This document shows positions 43,723 to 52,142 of a stretch of DNA of 64,000 nucleotides, one piece after another; the stretch's first letter is position 1, and every line of letters begins with the position of its first letter. This stretch comes from Endozoicomonas sp965196975 (GTDB taxonomy: Bacteria > Pseudomonadota > Gammaproteobacteria > Pseudomonadales > Endozoicomonadaceae). The stretch lies in NCBI RefSeq assembly GCF_965196975.1, contig NZ_OZ239981.1, forward strand, positions 5,146,001 through 5,210,000. Direction: 5' to 3'. A program made the position numbers and the translations under genes. A model generated the notes under the pieces. That model was not told where the DNA came from. It ran no database searches and saw only the letters and a list, made by a program, of their open reading frames with translations.

Positions 43723-44916
43723 TCAGATGCCGTATTTGCCTTCCCAGACCACGTCCTGGTAATTAACCGGGTCAGTATCACCCTCGGTATTGAACAGCAG
43801 GACAACAGAGTTCTGGTCAAGTCCCAGATCTTTCATGATGGCTTTGCCATCAGGGTGGTGTGCGATGGCGTAAAGTGTGCCGACACCAATAGCGCCGGAT
43901 TCACCCGCGATAATCCGTTCATCGCCAGGCAATGGGCTGGCCTGGATGCGCATGCCCAGGGCTGCGGTACGGTCTTCTACAGACATGAAGTGACGGCTGC
44001 AGTTTCTCAGGACTTCCCAGCCCAGTGGGTTTGGCTCACCGCAGGCCAGGCCGACCATGATGGTATCCAGATCCCCGGTAACATTGACGGCAGAACCTTC
44101 GCCACTGCAGCCAGACTTATAAATACAGTCCGCTTGATGAGGTTCGGCGGTAATGCCGGTAAAGCGGTCAGCCCCAAAACGGTTGGCCAAATAGCCGAGA
44201 ACACCACCGGCCATGGCGCCTACACCGGCCTGCAAAATCGTATGAGTAGGTCGATCAATGCCCATAGTCTGCATTTGCTCAACAGCTTCATCAGCCATGG
44301 TCATGTAACCCTGCATGATCCAGGTCGGGATTTCGGTATAACCTTCCCAAGCCGTGTCCTGAACCATCAGCCAGCCATTCTCGTCGGCATTCTTGCAGGC
44401 AAGGCGTACGGCATCGTCGTAATTCAGGTCGGTAACAATGCACTCGGCACCTAAACGACGGATGTTTTCTACACGCTCTTTGGCAGCACCCTTGGGCATG
44501 TAAACAACGGCATTCTGGCCAAGTTGCATGGCAGCCCAGGCCACACCTCGGCCGTGGTTTCCATCCGTCGCAGTGGCAAAGGTAATGGGCTCTTGTCCTT
44601 TCAGGCTGTCAAAGCTGAATTCTTCAAGTGGAATACCCAGTTTATTACTGACGCACTTGCCAATGGCGTAAGAGCCACCGAGCACTTTGAATGCGTTCAG
44701 GCCGAAACGATAGGATTCGTCTTTGACCAGAATTTTTTTCAGGCCAAGCTGGTGAGCCAGCTGGTCAAGAGAGCGAAGTGGTGTTGGTTCATAACCAGGA
44801 ATTCGCTGGTGGAATTCACGGGCTATTCTGGCCACTTCGGTACTGAAGAGTGGTGAAGATTCACCGTTAAAGAAGCGGTTAGGCTCCTGTTTTATGGATA
44901 AACTGAATTCTGACAT
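43723..44916 (-). CDS. ygeX: 2,3-diaminopropionate ammonia-lyase YgeX
   Basis: 397 residues (E. coli 398). PLP enzyme of fold II: the Schiff-base Lys in RFGLNAFKVLGGSYA, the ATATDGNHGRGVAWAA-type substrate loop (FATATDGNHGRGVAWAAMQL), the phosphate loop in QAGVGAMAGGVLGYL, and GLACGEPNPLGWEVL. It converts diaminopropionate to pyruvate and ammonia, the step where carbon enters central metabolism. It lies 97 bp upstream of ygeY. Confidence 0.94.
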   Translation of the reverse strand: MSEFSLSIKQEPNRFFNGESSPLFSTEVARIAREFHQRIPGYEPTPLRSLDQLAHQLGLKKILVKDESYRFGLNAFKVLGGSYAIGKCVSNKLGIPLEEFSFDSLKGQEPITFATATDGNHGRGVAWAAMQLGQNAVVYMPKGAAKERVENIRRLGAECIVTDLNYDDAVRLACKNADENGWLMVQDTAWEGYTEIPTWIMQGYMTMADEAVEQMQTMGIDRPTHTILQAGVGAMAGGVLGYLANRFGADRFTGITAEPHQADCIYKSGCSGEGSAVNVTGDLDTIMVGLACGEPNPLGWEVLRNCSRHFMSVEDRTAALGMRIQASPLPGDERIIAGESGAIGVGTLYAIAHHPDGKAIMKDLGLDQNSVVLLFNTEGDTDPVNYQDVVWEGKYGI

Positions 44917-44953
44917 CAGATGCCCCCTAAGCCGCTATATGCCAAAAAGCTTT

Positions 44954-45020
44954 TTCACCACAAAGTCACGAAGCCACAAAGATTGTTTCTTTTCCTTAGT
45001 GTCTCTGTGACTTTGTGGTT
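44954..45020. repeat. Intergenic palindromic repeat between ygeW and ygeX
   Basis: TTCACCACAAAGTCACGAAG pairs with GTGTCTCTGTGACTTTGTGG around an extended loop. Same family as 40814-40873. It fills most of the 121-bp gap. Confidence 0.75.
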
Positions 45021-45037
45021 ATTCATATAACCCTTAA

Positions 45038-46228
45038 TCAGGCGTCAACGCGACGGGCGCCTTTCTTCATCAGGTTTTCCAGCACTACGTCTGGGTTGGC
45101 AAAGCGGCGGTTGAGGATCATGGAAGCGATGATGTAAGGCTTCCAGCCAGCTTCTTTGTAGGTGTCGATCAGGTACTTGTTGAATACACCTTCAGTTACC
45201 TCTCCTTCCTTGCAGGAAACGCCGGTGATGTCTGCAGGCAGGCAGTGCATGTAAAGCGCTTCACCGTTGCGGGTATGCTTCATCATTTCTTCGGTGCAGT
45301 GCCAGTCTTTGTGCAGAGCGTTCTGAGCCAGGCATTCCTGTTCCAGAGTCTTAAGACCAGCGTGGTCGCCAGCTTTCAGCAGGTCAGTACGACGACCCAT
45401 GACGTGGTAAGGTGCCCAGGACTTAGGATAAACAATATCAGCATCCTTGAAGGCTTCAGCCATGGTGCTTACCTGAGTGAAGCTGCCGCCACTTTCTGCT
45501 GCCTGGCGACCCGCAGTTTCAACGACTTCAGGAATCAGGTCATAGCCTTCTGGGTGAGCCAGAGTGACATCCATACCGAAGCGGGTCATCAGGCCGATGA
45601 TGCCCTGTGGTACGGAGAGAGGCTTGCCGTAGCTTGGAGAGTAAGCCCAGGTCATGGCAATCTTCTTGCCTTTCAGATTTTCCAGACTGCCAAAATGCTC
45701 GATCAGCCATGCCAGGTCAGCCATGCTCTGGGTTGGGTGGTCGATATCACACTGCAGGTTTACCATGCCAGGACGTTGAGCCAGAACACCGTTTTCCTTG
45801 CCGAAGTCCAGAGCTGAGCCCACTTCACGCATGTACTGGTTACCATAGCCCAGGTACATGTCATCACGGATACCGATTACGTCAGCGCAGAAAGAGATCA
45901 TGTTGGCGGTTTCACGAACGGTTTCGCCGTGAGCAATCTGGGACTTACCTTCATCCAGATCCTGGATCGCCAGACCCAGCATGTTACAGGCGGAGGTGAA
46001 GGAGAAACGGGTACGGGTAGAGTTATCACGGAACAGGGAAACACCGAGGCCGCTGTCGAAAACTTTGGTAGAGATGTTTTCGTTGCGCAGCAGGCGCAGG
46101 CCTTCTGCTACTTTCAATACCTGCTTCAATTCATCGGTAGACTGTTCCCAGGTCAGGAGAAAGTCTTTGCTATGCAGTTTGGTGTTCAGTGCCTTGATAT
46201 CTTGAAGTAACTGGTCGAAATTGCTCAC
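45038..46228 (-). CDS. ygeW: Carbamoyltransferase-family protein YgeW
   Basis: 396 residues, the same as E. coli YgeW. Carbamoyl-phosphate motif STRTR in FRDNSTRTRFSF; HPTQSMADL; and HCLPAD at the C-terminal domain. E. coli YgeW is neither an ornithine nor an aspartate transcarbamylase; in the purine cluster it likely handles a carbamoyl-bearing purine breakdown product. First gene of the minus-strand unit, preceded by a sigma-54-like promoter and the 21-bp motif at 46536-46556. No carbamate kinase gene (yqeA) is found in the window. Confidence 0.94.
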   Translation of the reverse strand: MSNFDQLLQDIKALNTKLHSKDFLLTWEQSTDELKQVLKVAEGLRLLRNENISTKVFDSGLGVSLFRDNSTRTRFSFTSACNMLGLAIQDLDEGKSQIAHGETVRETANMISFCADVIGIRDDMYLGYGNQYMREVGSALDFGKENGVLAQRPGMVNLQCDIDHPTQSMADLAWLIEHFGSLENLKGKKIAMTWAYSPSYGKPLSVPQGIIGLMTRFGMDVTLAHPEGYDLIPEVVETAGRQAAESGGSFTQVSTMAEAFKDADIVYPKSWAPYHVMGRRTDLLKAGDHAGLKTLEQECLAQNALHKDWHCTEEMMKHTRNGEALYMHCLPADITGVSCKEGEVTEGVFNKYLIDTYKEAGWKPYIIASMILNRRFANPDVVLENLMKKGARRVDA

Positions 46229-46370
46229 GGTATTTCCTTTTTTCTGAATATCAGACCCTTTGAGCGAAGACAGTGCTATCGGATCTGGGGTTGTTGTTTG
46301 ACTGAGTCTGGCGCAGTTGAAGAGGCGACCCTGGTAAATCAGTCAGATGGCTAACTGGTATCTTTTAATA

Positions 46371-46387
46371 GCCAACTTACGTGCCAA
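46371..46387 (-). promoter_or_regulatory. Candidate sigma-54 promoter of the ygeW operon
   Basis: Minus-strand TTGGCACGTAAGTTGGC. The -24 element TTGGCACG is perfect and the spacing is correct; the -12 element is TTGG instead of TTGC. Predicted start near 46359, leaving about a 130-base leader. Confidence 0.6.
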
Positions 46388-46535
46388 CTTTTGTGAGGAT
46401 GCTGTGAGAAAAGGAAAAACAGGGATGGAGTTCGATGTGTTCTGTTCGTTATTATCCTGCAGCCATTGATAACTGAGGGTTTTGGACGACTGGTTAAAAA
46501 GTAAGTTAATAGAGGTGAGGCTGGCAGAAAATAAA

Positions 46536-46556
46536 AAAATGACTTGAAGCAAATTT
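46536..46556 (-). promoter_or_regulatory. Candidate YgeV enhancer site upstream of ygeW
   Basis: The minus-strand core is TTTGCTTCAAGTCATTT. Over 21 bp it matches 58220-58240, upstream of ygfK, at 20 positions. It lies about 160 bp upstream of the -24 element, a normal distance for an enhancer-binding protein. Confidence 0.6.
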
Positions 46557-46719
46557 TTATCAGCCCCAAAGATGCGACAGGTTCGTTTTGATCTATCAGT
46601 TTGATAATTTTAAAGTGCGTTGATAATCAAAGTGACAGTAGTTTGGTTAAATGAGGCAGGGCTTATGTCAACAAAACCTAAGGTACCTGCCAGATGTGCC
46701 AACAAGGGAGGTCGAAAAA

Positions 46720-47301
46720 TTACTTTTCTGGTAGACGATGCTTGATCATCTGACCAAGAGTGAGAATGTCTTTTCGAACCTCTTTTACCTGACTCTCCAC
46801 ACCTTCAAGGCGTTGGTTAATGCCACCAAGCCATTCATTGGTACTGCTGAGTCGCTCATTGTTTTCATCCAGCCGTTCATTGGCTTCGTCAAGTCGTTCA
46901 TTGTTTTCACCGAGACGTTCATTCGTCTCGTTTAACCGTTCATAGGTTTCATCAACACGCTCATGGGTACCATCGACCAGTTTATTGGTTTCATCCAGCC
47001 GACCATTAATGGTGTCCAGATGCTCGCTGATATCATCCAGAATCTTGTGGGTGTTATCCATTAACTCACTGGTACGCTCAAAACCGGACAATGTGGCCTG
47101 AGCCAGCTCCGAGACATCTTCCTTAACGCCGGTAACTTCAGCCTGAATCCCAGACATGTTGACTTTGACGCCAATGATTTCATGCTGGTTTTTAAGCGCG
47201 ATGTGTTTGATATCCGCCATCGCTTTCACCAGGCCATGAATCGTGTTGTAGAGGGACTGGTGTTGTTTCTCCAGCATCTCAACTCTTGTTTCTAGCGACA
47301 T
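46720..47301 (-). CDS. Coiled-coil protein with seven-residue repeats
   Basis: 193 residues, no signal peptide or membrane helix. Residues about 100-165 are tandem heptads of the form (N/T)ERL(D/G/N)E(T/A/N), for example NERLGENNERLDEANERLDE. This predicts a long, very regular coiled coil, flanked by less regular helices. The C-terminal ILTLGQMIKHRLPEK is basic. I do not recognise a family; similar heptad proteins occur as phage, adhesin-stalk or structural proteins. It separates ygeW from yqeB, which in E. coli are separated by ygeXY-hyuA-yqeA. Confidence 0.7.
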   Translation of the reverse strand: MSLETRVEMLEKQHQSLYNTIHGLVKAMADIKHIALKNQHEIIGVKVNMSGIQAEVTGVKEDVSELAQATLSGFERTSELMDNTHKILDDISEHLDTINGRLDETNKLVDGTHERVDETYERLNETNERLGENNERLDEANERLDENNERLSSTNEWLGGINQRLEGVESQVKEVRKDILTLGQMIKHRLPEK

Positions 47302-47681
47302 ACAGCTACCTGTCTTTTGTTGTGTTACAAAGCCTTGTGTTTAAACATTTTGTATTTAGACAGCCATAAAGCACTCGTATTAAAAATTTTTGTAAAAAAG
47401 CGAGTGCTATTTTTCAACCTGGTATTCAGGTGATGGCAGTTTTATAGATACAGCTGTGCACTGACTGCATGATCAGCATAGCAGAGCTTCAGAATGTCAT
47501 CGGTTTTATTGATGAGAGAAATAAAAAGGGGGCTTTATAGTGGAATGGGGGTTTGGATTAAATTGAGTATGTCTACATGTTCTGCATGCACTGATTGAAC
47601 CACGGAGATCACGAAGAGCACAAAGAAAGCGTTTGCATTTCCACTGTGAACGTTGTGACCTCCATGGTTCAAAAAGTAATC
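47302..47681. other. Intergenic region with palindromic repeat
   Basis: 380 bp between the coiled-coil gene and the 3' end of yqeB. Apart from the repeat at 47595-47674 I see no gene or clear signal. Confidence 0.5.
47595..47674. repeat. Palindromic repeat downstream of yqeB
   Basis: TTGAACCACGGAGATCACGA pairs imperfectly with the right arm ending TCCATGGTTCAAAA. It is related to the AACCACAAAG repeats at 40814 and 44954 and lies immediately past the yqeB stop, where it may terminate transcription. Confidence 0.7.
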
Positions 47682-49307
47682 TCAAGGTATTGAAAGTTTC
47701 AGTATCGCTTCCAGAACCCCACCGGCAATAGCACGGGCTTTATCAGAAATTGTTGTATGATCAACACTGGCTCCTCGTGGGTCAATATCACCAATTTTGA
47801 ATCCTGGAGGGACTTCAGATCCTGTGCTGATCATACCCCGAACCTTACCTCCAATCCGGGTAATCACCGGCTGGTTTCCAATCTCTGTACTGATGTTTGC
47901 AACGATCTGTCCTTCTTCAACCAGCTCACCAATGGCTACTTCTGGGATAACTTGACCGGCACAGGGGGCCCGTAATACTCGCTCTTCTGCGTAGCCCATG
48001 ATAGTGCCAGGCTTTCCGGTATTGGGTTCAGCTTCTCCCTGGTAAATGACTCTGGCCAGGTTATGACCCCGGCAGGTCTCAATGACGGCATCAACATCCT
48101 GTCCCGCATTGAATCCAGGGCCAAGCGCAATGGTCACCGGTGCCATTTTCCGATGCGTCCCCAGGTTTTGCTTGGCCAGAATGCCATCAACCAGTACCGC
48201 CGGTTTAAACTGACGGAGTGTCTGGCCATCCGGATCGACCATGATCGGGATACGACCGTTATTGATAATTCTCAGTGCATCAGCAACGGACCGGGCTTTT
48301 TGTGCAGTGATGCCCTCAACGGTTATCTGACCACTTTCGTTCAATAGAGCACCAGCGAAAGAAACATTGGTACGAATCACCGTTGGTTTTGGCAGATCCA
48401 GCATGACCACTTTATAGCCACTGTTATGCAGTTTGACGGCAGTACCGGATGCCAGGTCACCAGCACCCCGGATGATCACAAGATTATCATGACCATTGGT
48501 TACAGAAGAGAGTATTGCTGGCTTCCCGCCACTTTTTCTCAATGTCTTGCCACGGGAAAGTGCCAGAATTTCTCCCATAATACTCACCGCAATTTCTTCC
48601 GGGCTTTCTGCTCCAATATCCAGACCTACCGGGGTGCGAACCTCTTGAAAACGTGTTTCGCTGATTCCGAGTTCCAGACATTTATTATGAAGCGTTTCTA
48701 CCTTGCGACGACTGGCCAGTTGGCCGATATGACGGGCAGGACTTTTAAGAATGGCTGGTAATGCGGTCGTGTCTTCATGGTTGGTTGCAATGATGACCTG
48801 TGTATTGTCTCGAATGGTCACCTGGTCGATGGCATCCTGAATAGTCTCTCCCAGAATAAGTTGAGTATTGGGTGGAAACAGCTTTGCATTCAGGTTGGGT
48901 TCCCATGAGTCTGCAACGGTAATCCGGTAACCCAGCTCGGATGCCAGCTTGGCCACCGCGCGGTTCACATGACCTCCACCGATTAACAGCATATCCGGGC
49001 GAATACCCTGTACATCAATATGGACGGTCATAGTGCCACCGCAATCCATATCCATGGCATCTTTGCCGGTTCTGGACATACTGCCTTTTACCACTCTTGA
49101 GCGACCTTCCTTTAATGCATCAATGGCTTCACTGATCACATGCCGCTCAATCATACCGCCACCAATGGTGCCCTGGGTCCGGCCATCTTCCTGAATGAGC
49201 AGTATGGCATCATGACGGGGAGCAGACCCTTTGGTTTCTATAATTGAGGCTAAAGCAAAAGGGGTATTCTGTTCATAGAGTCGAGCCGCTTCTGCAAAAA
49301 TGTTCAT
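47682..49307 (-). CDS. yqeB: YqeB, XdhC/CoxI-family molybdoenzyme maturation protein
   Basis: 541 residues, the same length as E. coli YqeB. N-terminal XdhC/CoxI domain (FALASIIETKGSAPRHDAIL, MDMDCGGTMTVHI), a Rossmann segment LLIGGGHVNRAVAKLASELG, and a second Rossmann-like unit VIIRGAGDLASGTAVKLHNSG. The family helps insert or modify (sulfurate) the molybdenum cofactor of hydroxylases such as XdhA. It is 15 bp downstream of yqeC, so cotranscribed with it. Confidence 0.92.
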   Translation of the reverse strand: MNIFAEAARLYEQNTPFALASIIETKGSAPRHDAILLIQEDGRTQGTIGGGMIERHVISEAIDALKEGRSRVVKGSMSRTGKDAMDMDCGGTMTVHIDVQGIRPDMLLIGGGHVNRAVAKLASELGYRITVADSWEPNLNAKLFPPNTQLILGETIQDAIDQVTIRDNTQVIIATNHEDTTALPAILKSPARHIGQLASRRKVETLHNKCLELGISETRFQEVRTPVGLDIGAESPEEIAVSIMGEILALSRGKTLRKSGGKPAILSSVTNGHDNLVIIRGAGDLASGTAVKLHNSGYKVVMLDLPKPTVIRTNVSFAGALLNESGQITVEGITAQKARSVADALRIINNGRIPIMVDPDGQTLRQFKPAVLVDGILAKQNLGTHRKMAPVTIALGPGFNAGQDVDAVIETCRGHNLARVIYQGEAEPNTGKPGTIMGYAEERVLRAPCAGQVIPEVAIGELVEEGQIVANISTEIGNQPVITRIGGKVRGMISTGSEVPPGFKIGDIDPRGASVDHTTISDKARAIAGGVLEAILKLSIP

Positions 49308-49322
49308 TGGTTTCCCCCATTA

Positions 49323-50138
49323 TCAAATTAAATGATTATTCTCAGATGATTCAGTTTTCCAGGTGATACCCTCTACAAATGGGGCTGACTGGCTCCGGAA
49401 ACTGCTAATGACATAGTGATGAAGTGGTGGTGAAAGGGATTGCACCGATGCGATAAATTCTCTGGCACATGTGCGGTCTGAAAGCTGGTCTACCTGATTG
49501 ATTAGCCAGACCTTGCGTGCGCTGGCTGGTGCATTTTTGAAAAGGCCGTGCTTGTCATTAAGTAGTGGAAACAGGGTTCTGGGGGTTGGTCTTTCACCTT
49601 CAGACAACCCGGTAATATTGACGAACTGTTCCCAGCGGTGAATATTCTGTGGGCTGACAGGATTAGAGATACCATTCCAGCCGGTCACACCTATAATGAT
49701 CTGGCAGTCGTCAGGCAGAACTGGTTCATCATCTCTGGGGGCTTTTAATGGCCGCTGTCTGGAACCATCGGCCTCTATAAGGATGTTGTCGTATATATCA
49801 AGTTCGATCAGTTGCTGGATATCTGCGAGAGACAGTCCCTTCAGTTTTTCAGGGTTCTCGTCTGGGAAGCCTGCTAACGTGATTGATGACGCCTTGGGTT
49901 CGATTCCTGCCTGTTCAAGAACATTACTTTCAATCAGTCGGTCTATATATTGACCAAAGCCAGTTTGAGAAGGCCGGAAAATTCGTGTCGTCGTGGTCAG
50001 CAGTACTCTGTGTCCCAACTGCTTGAACTGAAGCGCAAGGTATTCCAGGCAGCTGGTCTTTCCTCCGGCCCCGGTTGCCGCAATAATGCGGTCTTCTTCC
50101 GGGTTTATCCATGACAGGCTACCTGGAAACTTGAACAT
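49323..50138 (-). CDS. yqeC: YqeC, selenium-dependent hydroxylase-type accessory P-loop protein
   Basis: 271 residues (E. coli 256). P-loop AATGAGGKTSCLEYLA near the N-terminus, then VLLTTTTRIF, NILIEADGSRQRPLKAPRDD (Walker-B-like and conserved ADGS block) and a C-terminal KVWLINQVDQL. The family is linked to maturation of selenium-dependent or related molybdenum hydroxylases, consistent with yqeB and mocA beside it. Its ATG is only 33 bp from the divergent mocA ATG. Confidence 0.9.
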   Translation of the reverse strand: MFKFPGSLSWINPEEDRIIAATGAGGKTSCLEYLALQFKQLGHRVLLTTTTRIFRPSQTGFGQYIDRLIESNVLEQAGIEPKASSITLAGFPDENPEKLKGLSLADIQQLIELDIYDNILIEADGSRQRPLKAPRDDEPVLPDDCQIIIGVTGWNGISNPVSPQNIHRWEQFVNITGLSEGERPTPRTLFPLLNDKHGLFKNAPASARKVWLINQVDQLSDRTCAREFIASVQSLSPPLHHYVISSFRSQSAPFVEGITWKTESSENNHLI

Positions 50139-50171
50139 GACATTCTCCCTTGAATCGATGAGAGCTTCACT

Positions 50172-50804
50172 ATGTCAGCGGATTTAACCAAACCTGTGGA
50201 TTGTCTGATCACCGCAGCAGGGCTCTCATCACGAATGGGTCGCTGGAAAATGATGTTGCCCTTCTCCAGCAGGGAACCGAACAGAGAGTCAAATAAAGAG
50301 CTGGATGGCAGTGAAACCATTCTTGACTGCAGCATTGCCAATGCGCTCTGTTTCTGTCAGCGGGTTATTCTGGTAACGGGCTACCGAGGTGAAGAAATTC
50401 ACTCACGATATGAGAATCACCCCCGAATCAAGCTGGTTCACAATCCGTCGTATTCCCTGGGACTTTTCAGCTCAATTCAAACGGGAATCAGTCACTGTGA
50501 AACGGACTATCTGTTTATCACCCATGGTGATATGCCATTGATTCCTCCCACCGTATTCTCTGAACTCTGGCGGCAACGGGACTTTGATACCCTCTTTCCA
50601 GTAGTAAGTACCGTTGATGAGCAGCCGGGACACCCAGCCCTTTTGCATCACAGTGTATTTGAGGCAGTCCTGAATGCTCCTTCTCACTCCCGGATGAGAT
50701 CCCTGTTAATGGCTGGCCCCCATCGTTTTATCTCGGTTGGCACCGAAGCCATTCACCAGGATATTGATACGCCAGAACGCTACCAGCAGCTGCAATTAGC
50801 ATGA
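50172..50804 (+). CDS. mocA: Molybdenum cofactor cytidylyltransferase MocA
   Basis: 210 residues (E. coli MocA 192). Nucleotidyltransferase motif CLITAAGLSSRMGRWKMMLP, then VILVTGYRGEEI, SLGLFSSIQTGI and FITHGDMPLIPP (metal-binding Asp). The C-terminal DIDTPERYQQL is typical. It makes molybdopterin cytosine dinucleotide for XdhA-type hydroxylases. An extra 20-residue insert (SSREPNRESNKELDGS) follows the first motif. It is divergent from yqeC. Confidence 0.92.
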   Translation: MSADLTKPVDCLITAAGLSSRMGRWKMMLPFSSREPNRESNKELDGSETILDCSIANALCFCQRVILVTGYRGEEIHSRYENHPRIKLVHNPSYSLGLFSSIQTGISHCETDYLFITHGDMPLIPPTVFSELWRQRDFDTLFPVVSTVDEQPGHPALLHHSVFEAVLNAPSHSRMRSLLMAGPHRFISVGTEAIHQDIDTPERYQQLQLA

Positions 50805-50960
50805 CAATGATGCGCACTGGCTGTCCGTGACTTGAGTCAATAACAGGCAGTTAATCGAATTGAATATCTGTGAAAACAATTGAACTGATCTTCGATATTA
50901 ATGTCAGCGATTGAGGTTTTACTTTTATTCGAAACATTAATATTGAGGAGTTATAGGGGT

Positions 50961-52100
50961 ATGTCTGTTGGGAGTGTCTTCTCTCGCATATGGAGTTACT
51001 TTACATCTGATTCAGGGCCGCCGTTAGTAAGGAATAAGCCAGTCAGAGAGTTGTCCTCGGATGAATTAGCTACTCAACTGTCAAATAGCTTGGAAGGTGA
51101 TCCATCTAATACTGAGGCTCTAGAACACAAGCCTTTATTCAGTTGGCAAATAACAGCAAATGAACTCAGTGAAGAGGCTGAAAGTTTACAAGAATGCTAC
51201 ATCAATGAAATGTATGGGGATTGCAATGTTGATGAGTACGAAGAGGCTCGACGAGGGCTTAACGCAATAAGTGCAGCTACTTATCAGGATATCATGAGTG
51301 TTAAAGGGGTTGCTGATAACAATGCTGATTACTATCAGCAACTAAGGGCGGGTAATTTACCGTCTGACTATACATACCAGCTTTCTGAAGATAAGTGGCA
51401 GAGAATTAAGGCTCTTAATGTAGGAAATATCTACATATTTGGTCTGCTAAGGTATCTTGAGGGGGAAAATTCAAAGTTAGAGGATGATTTCGGCCTGTAT
51501 TTTGTACCTTCAAAAGCTTGGATGGGAATTGCTGTTGATAAGCTAAGGGCTAAATTCTCACGAGAGTTTTCAGGTGAAGGGCTTGAGATAATGGCAGGTC
51601 AGGGAGCACTTTCTCATTTTCTTAATGAAAATTATGAACTAAAAGTGAAAGCGACGGATATCTTTAAAACCCATCAACATATTGTCTCAGAGGCCACTCA
51701 TTGCATTGGCGTTGATGTACTGGAAATGGATGCTGTTTCTGCCATAAGAAAAAATAGACAAGCTGAATTTTTGGTTATTTCCTGGCCGCCAGGTGATCGG
51801 GAGATACAAGGTGGAGTTATCAGTAATCCTAATGATGTAGAAATATTGGATGCTTGGGCGTGCCGCGGTCCAATCTTGTTTATCGGTCTGAGAAGATCCT
51901 TTGCAGGTGTATGGTTAACAGGTTCAGAAGCATTCCATAAAAAACTGTTGAAACAGTATGGCTCTGAAGTAATTGAGGCTTATAGAAGTAAGTCATTTGC
52001 TATCAGGTATGAGGCTGTACTATTTACTCCAAAAAATGAGAGATGGGTCAAGTCTACTGTAAAAAATACTGCTCTGGCTCAAGGTACTGAGCTCTTCTGA
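50961..52100 (+). CDS. Orphan protein with a methyltransferase-like domain
   Basis: 379 residues from ATG 50961, chosen because GAGGAG lies just upstream; an ATG at 50901 would add 20 residues. The N-terminal 190 residues are polar, Ser/Glu-rich and unrecognised. From about residue 205 the pattern GLEIMAGQGALSHFL (SAM-binding motif I-like), KVKATDIF (acidic end of strand 2), VLEMDAVSAI and LVISWPPGD (motif IV-like, before a possible active site) suggests a Rossmann methyltransferase fold. Later parts (GPILFIGLRRSFAGVWLTGS) fit further strands. AT-richer than its neighbours and absent from the E. coli cluster, so probably acquired. Substrate unknown. Confidence 0.65.
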   Translation: MSVGSVFSRIWSYFTSDSGPPLVRNKPVRELSSDELATQLSNSLEGDPSNTEALEHKPLFSWQITANELSEEAESLQECYINEMYGDCNVDEYEEARRGLNAISAATYQDIMSVKGVADNNADYYQQLRAGNLPSDYTYQLSEDKWQRIKALNVGNIYIFGLLRYLEGENSKLEDDFGLYFVPSKAWMGIAVDKLRAKFSREFSGEGLEIMAGQGALSHFLNENYELKVKATDIFKTHQHIVSEATHCIGVDVLEMDAVSAIRKNRQAEFLVISWPPGDREIQGGVISNPNDVEILDAWACRGPILFIGLRRSFAGVWLTGSEAFHKKLLKQYGSEVIEAYRSKSFAIRYEAVLFTPKNERWVKSTVKNTALAQGTELF

Positions 52101-52142
52101 AATGGACAATAAAGGGGTAATCACACAAGAAGACCCTAAAAG

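Larger units (their letters stand above)
46229..46719. other. ygeW upstream control region
   Basis: 491 bp, AT-rich, with no convincing gene. It holds the -24/-12-like element at 46371-46387 and the motif at 46536-46556 (both minus strand). Confidence 0.6.

Noticed and set aside
46343..46569. Overlapping short minus-strand frames upstream of ygeW
   Set aside because: Two different frames over the same stretch, overlapping the promoter and enhancer candidates; no family features.
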